A DNA stretch of 5,014 bases from Candidatus Luteimonas excrementigallinarum (GTDB taxonomy: Bacteria > Pseudomonadota > Gammaproteobacteria > Xanthomonadales > Xanthomonadaceae): NCBI GenBank assembly GCA_019115725.1, contig DXCY01000114.1, positions 1 through 5,014 on the forward strand, in the 5' to 3' direction. Position 1 is the first letter of the stretch. Every line of letters starts with the position of its first letter. The notes under the pieces are model-generated. The model did not search any database, had not been told where the DNA came from, and saw nothing but the letters and a program-made list of their open reading frames with translations. Shown in pieces: positions 1 through 5,014 of the stretch. The translations under genes and the position numbers were made by a program.

Positions 1-1
1 G

Positions 2-1063
2 GTGGAAATGGACGGCTTCGAGGGCGGGGAGGGCGTGATCGTGATCGCCGCCACCAACCGTCCCGACGTGCTGGATCCGGCGCTGCTGCGCCCGGGCCGC
101 TTCGACCGCCAGGTGGTGGTCGGCCTGCCCGACGTGAAGGGCCGGGAGCAGATCCTCAAGGTGCACATGCGCAAGGTGCCGCTGGACGACGACGTGGACG
201 CGATGATCGTGGCCCGTGGCACGCCCGGTTTCTCCGGCGCGGACCTGGCCAACCTGGTCAACGAGGCGGCGCTGTTTGCCGCGCGCGAGAATGCCTCCGA
301 CGTGCGCATGGACCACTTCGACCGCGCCCGCGACAAGATCCTGATGGGTGCCGAGCGCCGCTCGATGGCCATGAGCGAGGACGAGAAGGCGCTGACCGCA
401 TACCACGAGGCCGGCCACGCCATCGTCGGCCGCCTGGTGCCCGAGCACGACCCGGTCTACAAGGTGACGATCATTCCGCGCGGCCGCGCGCTGGGCGTCA
501 CCATGTACCTGCCCGAGGGCGACAAGTACTCGATGAACCGGGTGGCGATCGAATCCCAGCTGTGCTCGCTGTACGGCGGGCGCGTGGCCGAGGAGCTGAT
601 CTTCGGCGAGGACAAGGTCACCACCGGCGCCTACAACGATATCGAGCGCGCCACCAAGATCGCCCGCAACATGGTCACCAAGTGGGGCCTGTCCGACGAG
701 ATGGGTCCGATCGCCTACAGCGACGATGAGGACGAGGTGTTCCTCGGCCGCTCGGTGACCCAGCACAAGAGCGTCTCCGACGATACCGCGCGCAAGATCG
801 ACGAAGTGGTGCGCGGCATCCTCGACCGTGCCTACGAGCGTACCCGCGAGATCCTCAGCGGCAACATGGACAAGCTGCACGCCATGGCCAACCTGCTGCT
901 GGAGTACGAGACCATCGACGTGCCGCAGATCGACGCGATCATGGAAGGCCGTGATCCGCCGCCGCCCATGGGCTGGGAGAAGTCGCGCAAGAACAGCGAC
1001 GGTGGCGATGGCGGTGATGATGGCCAGACCCTGCCGATCGGCGGGCCTGCCGAGCAGACCTGA
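2..1063 (+). CDS. ftsH: ATP-dependent zinc metalloprotease FtsH, C-terminal part (5' end outside window)
   Basis: FtsH (HflB) is a membrane-anchored hexameric AAA+ protease that unfolds and degrades membrane and regulatory proteins at the inner face of the cytoplasmic membrane. The visible 353 residues start inside the AAA domain. The second region of homology is at about residues 17-36 (ATNRPDVLDPALLRPGRFDR), with likely arginine fingers R33 and R36. The AAA lid follows, then the M41 peptidase domain with the zinc motif HEAGH at 135-139 and the third ligand, Asp213, in TGAYNDI. Comparison with remembered E. coli FtsH suggests about 280 residues are missing upstream, including the two membrane segments, Walker A and Walker B. 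The reading frame is open to the left edge, so the GTG at position 2 is not the start. The C-terminus is a short Asp/Gly-rich tail (NSDGGDGGDDG). folP follows after 46 bp, the same order as in E. coli. The family assignment is essentially certain. Confidence 0.98.
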   Translation: MEMDGFEGGEGVIVIAATNRPDVLDPALLRPGRFDRQVVVGLPDVKGREQILKVHMRKVPLDDDVDAMIVARGTPGFSGADLANLVNEAALFAARENASDVRMDHFDRARDKILMGAERRSMAMSEDEKALTAYHEAGHAIVGRLVPEHDPVYKVTIIPRGRALGVTMYLPEGDKYSMNRVAIESQLCSLYGGRVAEELIFGEDKVTTGAYNDIERATKIARNMVTKWGLSDEMGPIAYSDDEDEVFLGRSVTQHKSVSDDTARKIDEVVRGILDRAYERTREILSGNMDKLHAMANLLLEYETIDVPQIDAIMEGRDPPPPMGWEKSRKNSDGGDGGDDGQTLPIGGPAEQT

Positions 1064-1070
1064 TCAAGCA

Positions 1071-1091
1071 GGCTCCGGTTGAACCGGAGCC
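1071..1091 (+). terminator. Perfect inverted repeat between ftsH and folP; weak terminator or processing hairpin
   Basis: GGCTCCGGTT (1071-1080) and AACCGGAGCC (1082-1091) are exact reverse complements around a single central base. As RNA this would form a GC-rich stem of 8-9 bp closed by a 3-5 nt loop. It starts 7 bases after the ftsH stop. The following bases are GTTGCC, not a run of T, so it is a poor intrinsic terminator. It could lower read-through into folP, protect the ftsH 3' end, or be a protein-binding palindrome. The symmetry is seen directly; the role is inferred. Confidence 0.45.
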
Positions 1092-1109
1092 GTTGCCGGA
1101 AGCCGCCTG

Positions 1110-2006
1110 ATGTTCGATACCACCCCCACGCTTGACTGCGCCGGCCGTCCGCTGGCGCTCGACCGACCGCGGGTGATGGGCATCGTCAATATCACCCCGG
1201 ATTCGTTTTCCGACGGCGGAGCCCACTTCGACCTGGAAGGCGCGGTGGCCCACGGCCTGGCGCTGGTGGCCGAAGGCGCCGACATCCTGGATATCGGCGG
1301 TGAATCCACCCGCCCCGGCGCTGATGCCGTCCCGCTGGAAGAAGAGCTGCGCCGCACGGTGCCGGTCATTGAGCGGCTGGCCAGCGAAACCCGCGTGCCG
1401 CTGTCGATCGACACCTTCAAGCCTGAAGTGATGCGCGCGGCGGTGGCTGCCGGTGCAGGCCTGATCAATGACATCTACGGCCTGCGCCGAGAAGGTGCGC
1501 TGGACGCCGCCGCCGAGCTGGGCGTGCCGGTTGTGCTGATGCACATGCTGGGCGAGCCGCGCTCGATGCAGGATGCGCCGTCCTACGATGACGTGGTGGG
1601 CGAAGTGCACCGATTTCTGGCCGAGCGCATCTTCGCCGCCGAAGTGGCGGGGATTCCCCGTTCGCGGATCGTGGCGGATCCGGGGTTCGGCTTCGGCAAG
1701 ACCACCGCGCACAACATGACCCTGCTCGCGCAGCTGGAGCGATTCGGCGAACTGGGCGTGCCGGTGCTGGCGGGCCTGTCCCGCAAGCGCAGCATTGGTG
1801 AAATCACTGGCCGCGATGTGCCGCAGCAACGCGTATACGGCTCGGTCGCGGCGCATCTGCTGGCCGCCCAGCGCGGGGCGAAGATCCTGCGTGTGCATGA
1901 TGTTGCCGCCACCGTGGATGCGCTCAGGGTGTGGGAGGCGGTGGATGCCGTTGCCTTGCCACGCCGCAGTGAAGCGTCATTGCAATCCCTCTGGCCGGAC
2001 GACTGA
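1110..2006 (+). CDS. folP: Dihydropteroate synthase
   Basis: FolP condenses p-aminobenzoate with 6-hydroxymethyl-7,8-dihydropterin pyrophosphate to give dihydropteroate in cytosolic folate synthesis; it is the sulfonamide target. The 298-residue TIM barrel carries all signature motifs: GIVNITPDSFSDGG (24-37, metal-binding Asn27), DIGGESTRPGA (61-71, loop 2), SIDTFKPEV (99-107, pterin-binding Asp101), INDIYG (119-124, Asn120), DPGFGFGKT (190-198, Asp190), SRKRSIG (224-230, Lys226) and RVHDV (261-265, Arg261 and His263). These sit at a nearly constant +5 offset from the E. coli residues. The positions equivalent to E. coli Phe28 and Pro64, where sulfonamide-resistance changes occur, are wild type (Phe33, Pro69) with no insertion in loop 2. 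The ATG at 1110 is preceded by GGAAG (1098-1102) at 7 nt and gives a normal N-terminus. The gene follows ftsH as in E. coli, but glmM does not follow it here. Confidence 0.97.
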   Translation: MFDTTPTLDCAGRPLALDRPRVMGIVNITPDSFSDGGAHFDLEGAVAHGLALVAEGADILDIGGESTRPGADAVPLEEELRRTVPVIERLASETRVPLSIDTFKPEVMRAAVAAGAGLINDIYGLRREGALDAAAELGVPVVLMHMLGEPRSMQDAPSYDDVVGEVHRFLAERIFAAEVAGIPRSRIVADPGFGFGKTTAHNMTLLAQLERFGELGVPVLAGLSRKRSIGEITGRDVPQQRVYGSVAAHLLAAQRGAKILRVHDVAATVDALRVWEAVDAVALPRRSEASLQSLWPDD

Positions 2007-2028
2007 CAGGGCCGTCCGCGGCCCCCTG
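2007..2028 (+). terminator. Imperfect GC-rich hairpin immediately after folP
   Basis: CAGGGCCG (2007-2014) can pair with CGGCCCCCTG (2019-2028) as an 8-bp stem with two bulged C residues and a TCCG loop, starting right after the folP stop codon. No T tract follows. A second, overlapping pairing, TGCCGT (2027-2032) with ACGGCA (2049-2054), is also possible. Position at the end of a gene and before a gap holding a promoter-like signal fits a weak terminator. GC-rich DNA forms such structures by chance, so support is modest. Confidence 0.35.
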
Positions 2029-2045
2029 CCGTTGGTCATGATGGG

Positions 2046-2074
2046 CTGACGGCAACTGCTGGCTGCGTTAGGCT
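2046..2074 (+). promoter_or_regulatory. Candidate sigma-70-type promoter for putP
   Basis: CTGACG (2046-2051; 4 of 6 matches to TTGACA) and TAGGCT (2069-2074; 3 of 6 matches to TATAAT) are separated by exactly 17 bp. Transcription would start near 2081 and give a leader of about 48 nt before the chosen putP ATG. The -10 half lies inside a direct repeat, GGCTGCG at 2061-2067 and again at 2071-2077, with a period of 10 bp. The 122-bp gap and the hairpin after folP support an independent promoter here. Hexamer matches are weak, so this is a candidate only. Confidence 0.35.
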
Positions 2075-2113
2075 GCGCCCTTGTCGTCGCCGTGCCGGCG
2101 GCCGGATCTGATG

Positions 2114-2118
2114 GGGAA
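2114..2118 (+). promoter_or_regulatory. Probable ribosome binding site that decides the putP start
   Basis: GGGAA (2114-2118, within GGGGAA) lies 10 nt before the ATG at 2129. It overlaps the codons just after the alternative in-frame ATG at 2111, whose own upstream sequence (CCGGATCTG) has no good Shine-Dalgarno match. This favours 2129 over 2111, although the spacing is at the long end of normal. Confidence 0.5.
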
Positions 2119-2128
2119 CGCGCTACCA

Positions 2129-3619
2129 ATGCTTGAGACCAGCACGCCACTTGTCGTTACTTTCCTTGCCTATCTCGCCGGAATGGTGCTGATCGGTTTC
2201 TACGCCTGGCGCTCGACCAAGAACTTCGACGATTACATCCTGGGTGGCCGCCGGCTCAGCCCCACTGCCGCGGCGCTGTCGGCCGGCGCATCGGACATGA
2301 GCGGCTGGCTGATGATGGGCCTGCCTGGGGCGATGTACCTCAACGGTCTGTCGGAAGCCTGGATCGGGCTTGGCCTGGTTACCGGTGCGTGGCTCAACTG
2401 GCACTACGTGGCCGGCCCGCTGCGGGTCTATACCGAACGCACCGGCAATGCGCTGACCCTGCCGGATTTCATGACCAACCGCTTCAAGGACGACAGCAAG
2501 GTGCTGCGGGTGCTGGCGGCGGTGGTGATCCTGGTGTTTTTTGCCGTGTACTGCGCGTCGGGAGTGGTTGCCGGAGGGCGCTTGTTCGAGAGCGTGTTCG
2601 GGCTGACGTATACGCAAGCGATCTTCTGGGGTGCGGCTGTGACGGTGCTCTACAGCCTGGTCGGCGGATTCCTGGCGGTGAGCTGGACCGACGTGGCACA
2701 GGGCACGATGATGCTGTTTGCACTGTTGATTACGCCGATCCTGGTGGTGACGCACAGCGGCGGGCTGGGTGATGGCTTGGAGCTGATCCGCGAGCTGGAT
2801 CCAACCAACCTCAACTGGATCGGTGCCGGTGGACTGGTCGCGATCGTGTCCGCGCTGGGGTGGGGACTGGGTTACGCCGGCCAGCCGCATATCCTGGCGC
2901 GATTCATGGCCATCGACAGCATCCACTCGATCCCGAAAGCACGCCGGATCGGCATGACCTGGATGATCCTGTGCATGGTGGGCGCGCTGGCGGTGGGCTT
3001 CTTCGGCATCGCCTACTTCGCGCTCAATCCGGAAGTCGCGAGCCCGGTGGAAGCCAATCCGGAGCGGGTCTTCATCGTCGCGGTGGAGCTGCTGTTCAAT
3101 CCCTGGATCGCGGGTATCATCCTGTCGGCAATCCTGGCCGCGGTGATGAGCACCCTGTCCAGCCAGCTGATCGTGTGTTCCAGTGTGCTGTCGGAGGACT
3201 TCTACCGCGGCTTCCTGCGCAAGGATGCCAGCCAGCGCGAGCTGGTCTGGGTCGGGCGTGCCAGCGTGCTGCTGGTGTCGCTGGTGGCGCTGTGGCTTGC
3301 GCGCGACCCTGAAAGCCGCGTGCTGGGGCTGGTGGCCTATGCCTGGGCGGGCTTCGGCGCCGCGTTCGGGCCGGTGCTGATCCTGTCGTTGTTCTGGGGC
3401 CGCATGACCCGCAACGGTGCGCTGGCTGGAATGATCACCGGCGCTGTCGTTGTGATTGCCTGGAAGCAGCTGGGGTTCGCGCTGTATGAAATGGTGCCCG
3501 GTTTCCTGATGGCCACGCTGGCGATTGTGGTGGTCAGCCTGATGGGGCGGGCGCCTTCGCCGGAAATCCAGACCCGGCACCAGCAGGTGAGGCAGTCGCT
3601 GCGCGAAACCGGCTACTGA
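2129..3619 (+). CDS. putP: Sodium/proline symporter PutP
   Basis: PutP imports L-proline with Na+ across the inner membrane (solute:sodium symporter family, LeuT-like fold, about 13 membrane helices) for use as carbon and nitrogen source or osmolyte. The 496-residue product aligns end to end with remembered E. coli PutP (502 residues): STPLVVTF at the N-terminus, RSTKNFDDYILGGR (28-41), SAGASDMSGW (51-60, Asp56 equals Na+-site Asp55), YCASG (141-145), GWGLGY (244-249), and AAVMSTLSSQL (337-347, with Na2-site residues Ala338, Ser341 and Thr342). Two deviations from E. coli are visible: Ala250 replaces Phe249 after GLGY, and Ser345 replaces Cys344. The start at 2129 is chosen because MLETSTP matches the E. 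coli MAISTP start and a GGGGAA precedes it; ATG 2111 would add six residues and TTG 2081 sixteen. No putA is in the window. Codon bias matches the neighbours, so there is no sign of recent transfer. Confidence 0.96.
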   Translation: MLETSTPLVVTFLAYLAGMVLIGFYAWRSTKNFDDYILGGRRLSPTAAALSAGASDMSGWLMMGLPGAMYLNGLSEAWIGLGLVTGAWLNWHYVAGPLRVYTERTGNALTLPDFMTNRFKDDSKVLRVLAAVVILVFFAVYCASGVVAGGRLFESVFGLTYTQAIFWGAAVTVLYSLVGGFLAVSWTDVAQGTMMLFALLITPILVVTHSGGLGDGLELIRELDPTNLNWIGAGGLVAIVSALGWGLGYAGQPHILARFMAIDSIHSIPKARRIGMTWMILCMVGALAVGFFGIAYFALNPEVASPVEANPERVFIVAVELLFNPWIAGIILSAILAAVMSTLSSQLIVCSSVLSEDFYRGFLRKDASQRELVWVGRASVLLVSLVALWLARDPESRVLGLVAYAWAGFGAAFGPVLILSLFWGRMTRNGALAGMITGAVVVIAWKQLGFALYEMVPGFLMATLAIVVVSLMGRAPSPEIQTRHQQVRQSLRETGY

Positions 3620-3634
3620 CCGGGCCAGGTGGCG

Positions 3635-3640
3635 GATAAT
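3635..3640 (+). promoter_or_regulatory. -10-like box directly before miaA
   Basis: GATAAT (3635-3640) matches TATAAT at five of six positions and stands out in GC-rich surroundings. The A of the miaA ATG (3647) is seven bases past its last base, where a transcript would begin. No convincing -35 hexamer is found at 16-18 bp spacing; CTGACC (3616-3621) is too close at 13 bp. If used, it would give a leaderless miaA mRNA separate from putP read-through. Confidence 0.4.
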
Positions 3641-3646
3641 CCGGGC

Positions 3647-4600
3647 ATGTCGATCCACCATCGTCCGGCAGCCATCGCCATCATGGGCCCGACCGCTTCG
3701 GGGAAAACCGCGTTCGCGCTTGAATGCGCACGCGCGCTGGGCGGGGAGATCATCAGCGTCGATTCGGCGCTGGTGTACCGCGGGCTGGATATCGGCGCGG
3801 CCAAGCCCAGCGCAGCCGAGCGCGCCGGGGTGCCGCATCACCTGATCGATGTACGCGAACCGTGGGAGCCGTATTCGGCCGCGGAGTTCGCCGCCGACGC
3901 GCGTACTGCGCTGGATGACATCGCCGCCCGCGGCCGGCTGCCGATCCTGGCAGGCGGCACCGGACTCTACTTCCGCTCCCTGCTGCGCGGGCTGTCGGCC
4001 ATGCCGCCGGCCGATGCGCCAACGCGGGCCCGGCTGGCCGCCCGCGCCGAGGCGGAAGGCTGGCCTGCGATGCATGCGGAACTGGCGCGGATTGATCCGC
4101 AGGCGGCCCAGCGTATCCACGCTACCGATCCGCAGCGGATCCAGCGTGCCCTGGAAGTCCATGCGCTCACCGGCCGCACAATCAGCGAATTGCAGCAGTC
4201 GCCTCCACCGGCGCGGCTGCCCTTCCGGGTCTTGAAGCTGGTGCTGGCCCCGGCCGAGCGGGCCGTGCTGCACCAGCGCATCGGGCGTCGGTTCGACGCC
4301 ATGCTGGAGGAAGGTTTCATCGAGGAAGTCCAGGCGCTGCGCACCCTGCCGGAGCTGCAGGCCCATCCGGCACCGCTGGATTTGCCGGCGCTGCGCGCCG
4401 TGGGTTACCGCCAGGCCTGGGAGCATCTGGACGGCGAGGTGGATGCCGCCGGCTTCCGCGAACGCGCCATCGCCGCCACCCGCCAGCTGGCCAAGCGCCA
4501 GCTGACCTGGCTGCGCGGCGAGCTGGATGCGCTCTGGTTTGATCCGCAGTCGCAGGAAGCGGCGCTGCGGGGCACCGTGTCCCGGTTCCTGGGCCGGTGA
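3647..4600 (+). CDS. miaA: tRNA dimethylallyltransferase MiaA
   Basis: MiaA transfers a dimethylallyl group from DMAPP to N6 of A37 in tRNAs that read codons starting with U, the first step to ms2i6A; it acts in the cytosol and affects decoding and, in E. coli, expression of RpoS and other regulators. The 317-residue protein has the P-loop GPTASGKT (14-21), ISVDSALVYRGLDIGAAKP (36-54, with the likely catalytic Asp39), GGTGLYFRSLLRGLS (103-117), the family motif DPQRIQRALEV (161-171), AVGYRQAW (251-258) and ATRQLAKRQLTWLR (277-290). Length matches E. coli (316). The ATG at 3647 is preferred over an in-frame GTG at 3629 because MSIHHRPAAIAIMGPTASGKT fits the family N-terminus. No good Shine-Dalgarno sequence precedes it; AGGTGG (3627-3632) is 14 nt away. 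The gene begins 27 bp after putP and is followed by hfq, the classic conserved pair. Confidence 0.97.
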   Translation: MSIHHRPAAIAIMGPTASGKTAFALECARALGGEIISVDSALVYRGLDIGAAKPSAAERAGVPHHLIDVREPWEPYSAAEFAADARTALDDIAARGRLPILAGGTGLYFRSLLRGLSAMPPADAPTRARLAARAEAEGWPAMHAELARIDPQAAQRIHATDPQRIQRALEVHALTGRTISELQQSPPPARLPFRVLKLVLAPAERAVLHQRIGRRFDAMLEEGFIEEVQALRTLPELQAHPAPLDLPALRAVGYRQAWEHLDGEVDAAGFRERAIAATRQLAKRQLTWLRGELDALWFDPQSQEAALRGTVSRFLGR

Positions 4601-4606
4601 TTTGTG

Positions 4607-4612
4607 TACCAT
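4607..4612 (+). promoter_or_regulatory. Possible -10 element for hfq
   Basis: TACCAT (4607-4612) matches TATAAT at four of six positions and lies in a short AT-richer stretch just after the miaA stop. A start near 4619 would give a leader of about 72 nt. The bases 17 bp upstream (GGTTCC, 4584-4589) are a poor -35. In E. coli, hfq has promoters within and before miaA as well as co-transcription, so a local promoter is plausible but weakly supported here. Confidence 0.25.
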
Positions 4613-4641
4613 CGGCCCGTCGCTGCCAAGGGGATCGAGGC

Positions 4642-4673
4642 GCGGCGTGGCCACGGCCGTTTACAACAATAAC
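4642..4673 (+). promoter_or_regulatory. hfq leader: short hairpin followed by A-rich ARN-type tract
   Basis: CGGCGT (4643-4648) can pair with ACGGCCG (4653-4659, one bulged G) around a GGCC loop, with a G-U pair adding one step. It contains the 10-bp palindrome CGTGGCCACG (4646-4655). Directly after it, AAC-AAT-AAC (4665-4673) forms three consecutive A-R-N triplets, the type of sequence bound by the Hfq distal face, seven nt before the ribosome binding site. E. coli Hfq is known to repress its own translation by binding its leader; the same role here is inferred. Confidence 0.4.
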
Positions 4674-4679
4674 CAAGCT

Positions 4680-4684
4680 GGGGA
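4680..4684 (+). promoter_or_regulatory. Ribosome binding site of hfq
   Basis: GGGGA (4680-4684) lies 6 nt before the ATG at 4691. It is the clearest Shine-Dalgarno-type signal in the window and confirms the hfq start. Confidence 0.7.
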
Positions 4685-4690
4685 TATTCC

Positions 4691-4984
4691 ATGTCCAAGG
4701 GACAGTCTTTGCAGGATCCTTTCCTGAATGCGTTGCGGCGCGAGCGCGTGCCGGTTTCGATCTACCTGGTCAACGGCATCAAGCTGCAGGGGACCATTGA
4801 ATCGTTCGATCAGTTCGTGGTGCTGCTGCGCAACACGGTCAGCCAGATGGTCTACAAGCACGCCATTTCCACCGTGGTGCCGGCGCGCAACGTGCGCGTG
4901 GGACCGGGTGGCGGACACGTGCAGGCCACGCCGGAACCCGGCGGCGGCGAAGCCTCCGACGAGCGCGGCACGGCCGAAGAGTAA
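4691..4984 (+). CDS. hfq: RNA-binding protein Hfq
   Basis: Hfq is a hexameric Sm-like ring that pairs small RNAs with target mRNAs and affects their stability and translation. The 97-residue protein carries the whole conserved core at residues 2-65. Proximal-face residues Gln8, Asp9, Phe39, Phe42 and the YKH motif (55-57) are present, as are rim arginines Arg16, Arg17 and Arg19 and distal-face Tyr25, Gly29, Ile30, Lys31, Leu32 and Gln33. The core differs from remembered E. coli Hfq at few positions, for example Thr35 for Gln35, Val44 for Ile44 and Arg47 for Lys47. The tail (66-97) is short, rich in Gly and Pro, and ends in an acidic stretch (ASDERGTAEE). It lies 90 bp after miaA with its own ribosome binding site and leader. 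hflX is expected downstream but is not in the window. Confidence 0.98.
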   Translation: MSKGQSLQDPFLNALRRERVPVSIYLVNGIKLQGTIESFDQFVVLLRNTVSQMVYKHAISTVVPARNVRVGPGGGHVQATPEPGGGEASDERGTAEE

Positions 4985-4986
4985 TT

Positions 4987-5004
4987 GCACACCCAGCGGG
5001 GTGC
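4987..5004 (+). terminator. Weak hairpin after hfq
   Basis: GCAC (4987-4990) pairs with GTGC (5001-5004), and CCC (4992-4994) with GGG (4998-5000), with one bulged A and an AGC loop; an alternative is the 5-bp stem CACCC/GGGTG (4990-4994 and 4999-5003). It starts two bases after the hfq stop. The bases that follow (TCCGGCGCCC) contain no T run, so strong termination is unlikely. It may only attenuate read-through into the next gene. The window ends 10 bases later. Confidence 0.3.
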
Positions 5005-5014
5005 TCCGGCGCCC

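Noticed and set aside
939..1898. A 319-codon minus-strand frame opposite folP
   Set aside because: Low-complexity His/Arg/Gln/Gly composition, no family motif, and full overlap with an intact folP. It is a shadow frame.
2081..2128. Longer putP starting at TTG 2081 or ATG 2111
   Set aside because: The extra residues (SSPCRRPDL..., MGNALP) do not match the PutP N-terminus, and the sequences before those codons lack a ribosome binding site. TTG 2081 also coincides with the expected transcription start.
3629..3646. Longer miaA starting at GTG 3629
   Set aside because: It adds six unmatched residues, and this stretch reads better as a -10 region (GATAAT) than as coding sequence.
4584..4606. A sigma-54-type promoter before hfq (CTGGGC...TTTG)
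   Set aside because: The spacing between GG and the -12 element and the missing GC do not fit the -24/-12 consensus.
2123..4654. An 843-codon open frame on the minus strand running across putP and miaA
   Set aside because: Its translation is rich in His, Gln, Arg and Ala with no recognisable motif, and it lies opposite two clear conserved genes. Long antisense frames are expected in GC-rich coding DNA, where stop codons are rare in this phase.
4597..4800. A small + strand frame overlapping the hfq leader and hfq start
   Set aside because: It overlaps hfq in another frame, has no ribosome binding site and encodes nothing recognisable.
1..5014. Mobile elements, attachment sites, CRISPR arrays, tRNA or rRNA genes
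   Set aside because: No transposase or integrase, no regular repeat-spacer pattern, no terminal inverted repeats with duplications and no tRNA-like cloverleaf was seen. Base composition and codon use look uniform across the window.

Overview
This window reads as a chromosomal housekeeping region of a high-GC gammaproteobacterium, most likely from the Xanthomonadaceae/Lysobacteraceae group (Xanthomonas, Stenotrophomonas, Lysobacter or relatives). The reasons are the strongly G/C-biased third codon positions, an Hfq beginning MSKGQSLQDPF with the LQGT variant and a short GPGGG tail as I remember from that group, and the gene order. Genus or species cannot be fixed from the sequence alone.

All five genes lie on the + strand. 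In order they are: the 3' part of ftsH (AAA+/zinc membrane protease, cut by the left edge), folP (dihydropteroate synthase), putP (Na+/proline symporter), miaA (tRNA A37 dimethylallyltransferase) and hfq (RNA chaperone). The last 30 bases follow hfq and hold only a weak hairpin; in related genomes hflX would normally come next. No gene-free stretch exceeds 300 bases. The gaps are 46 bp (ftsH-folP), 122 bp (folP-putP), 27 bp (putP-miaA) and 90 bp (miaA-hfq).

The layout joins two blocks that are separate in E. coli: ftsH-folP (metal-dependent proteolysis and folate synthesis) and miaA-hfq (tRNA modification and sRNA regulation). A transporter gene, putP, sits between them. Spacing suggests ftsH-folP co-transcription, a separate promoter for putP, and putP-miaA-hfq partly co-transcribed with extra promoters at miaA and hfq. 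The functional link is post-transcriptional and proteolytic control (FtsH, MiaA, Hfq); FolP and PutP are metabolic passengers.

I found no undescribed system, mobile element, CRISPR array or RNA gene. All five proteins look intact (ftsH as far as it is visible) and keep their key residues. The points worth a second look are in the gaps: a -10-like box placed so that miaA could be leaderless, an A-rich ARN-type tract in the hfq leader that could bind Hfq itself, a perfect 10-bp inverted repeat after ftsH, and helically phased repeats over the putative putP promoter. All promoter and hairpin calls were made by eye.
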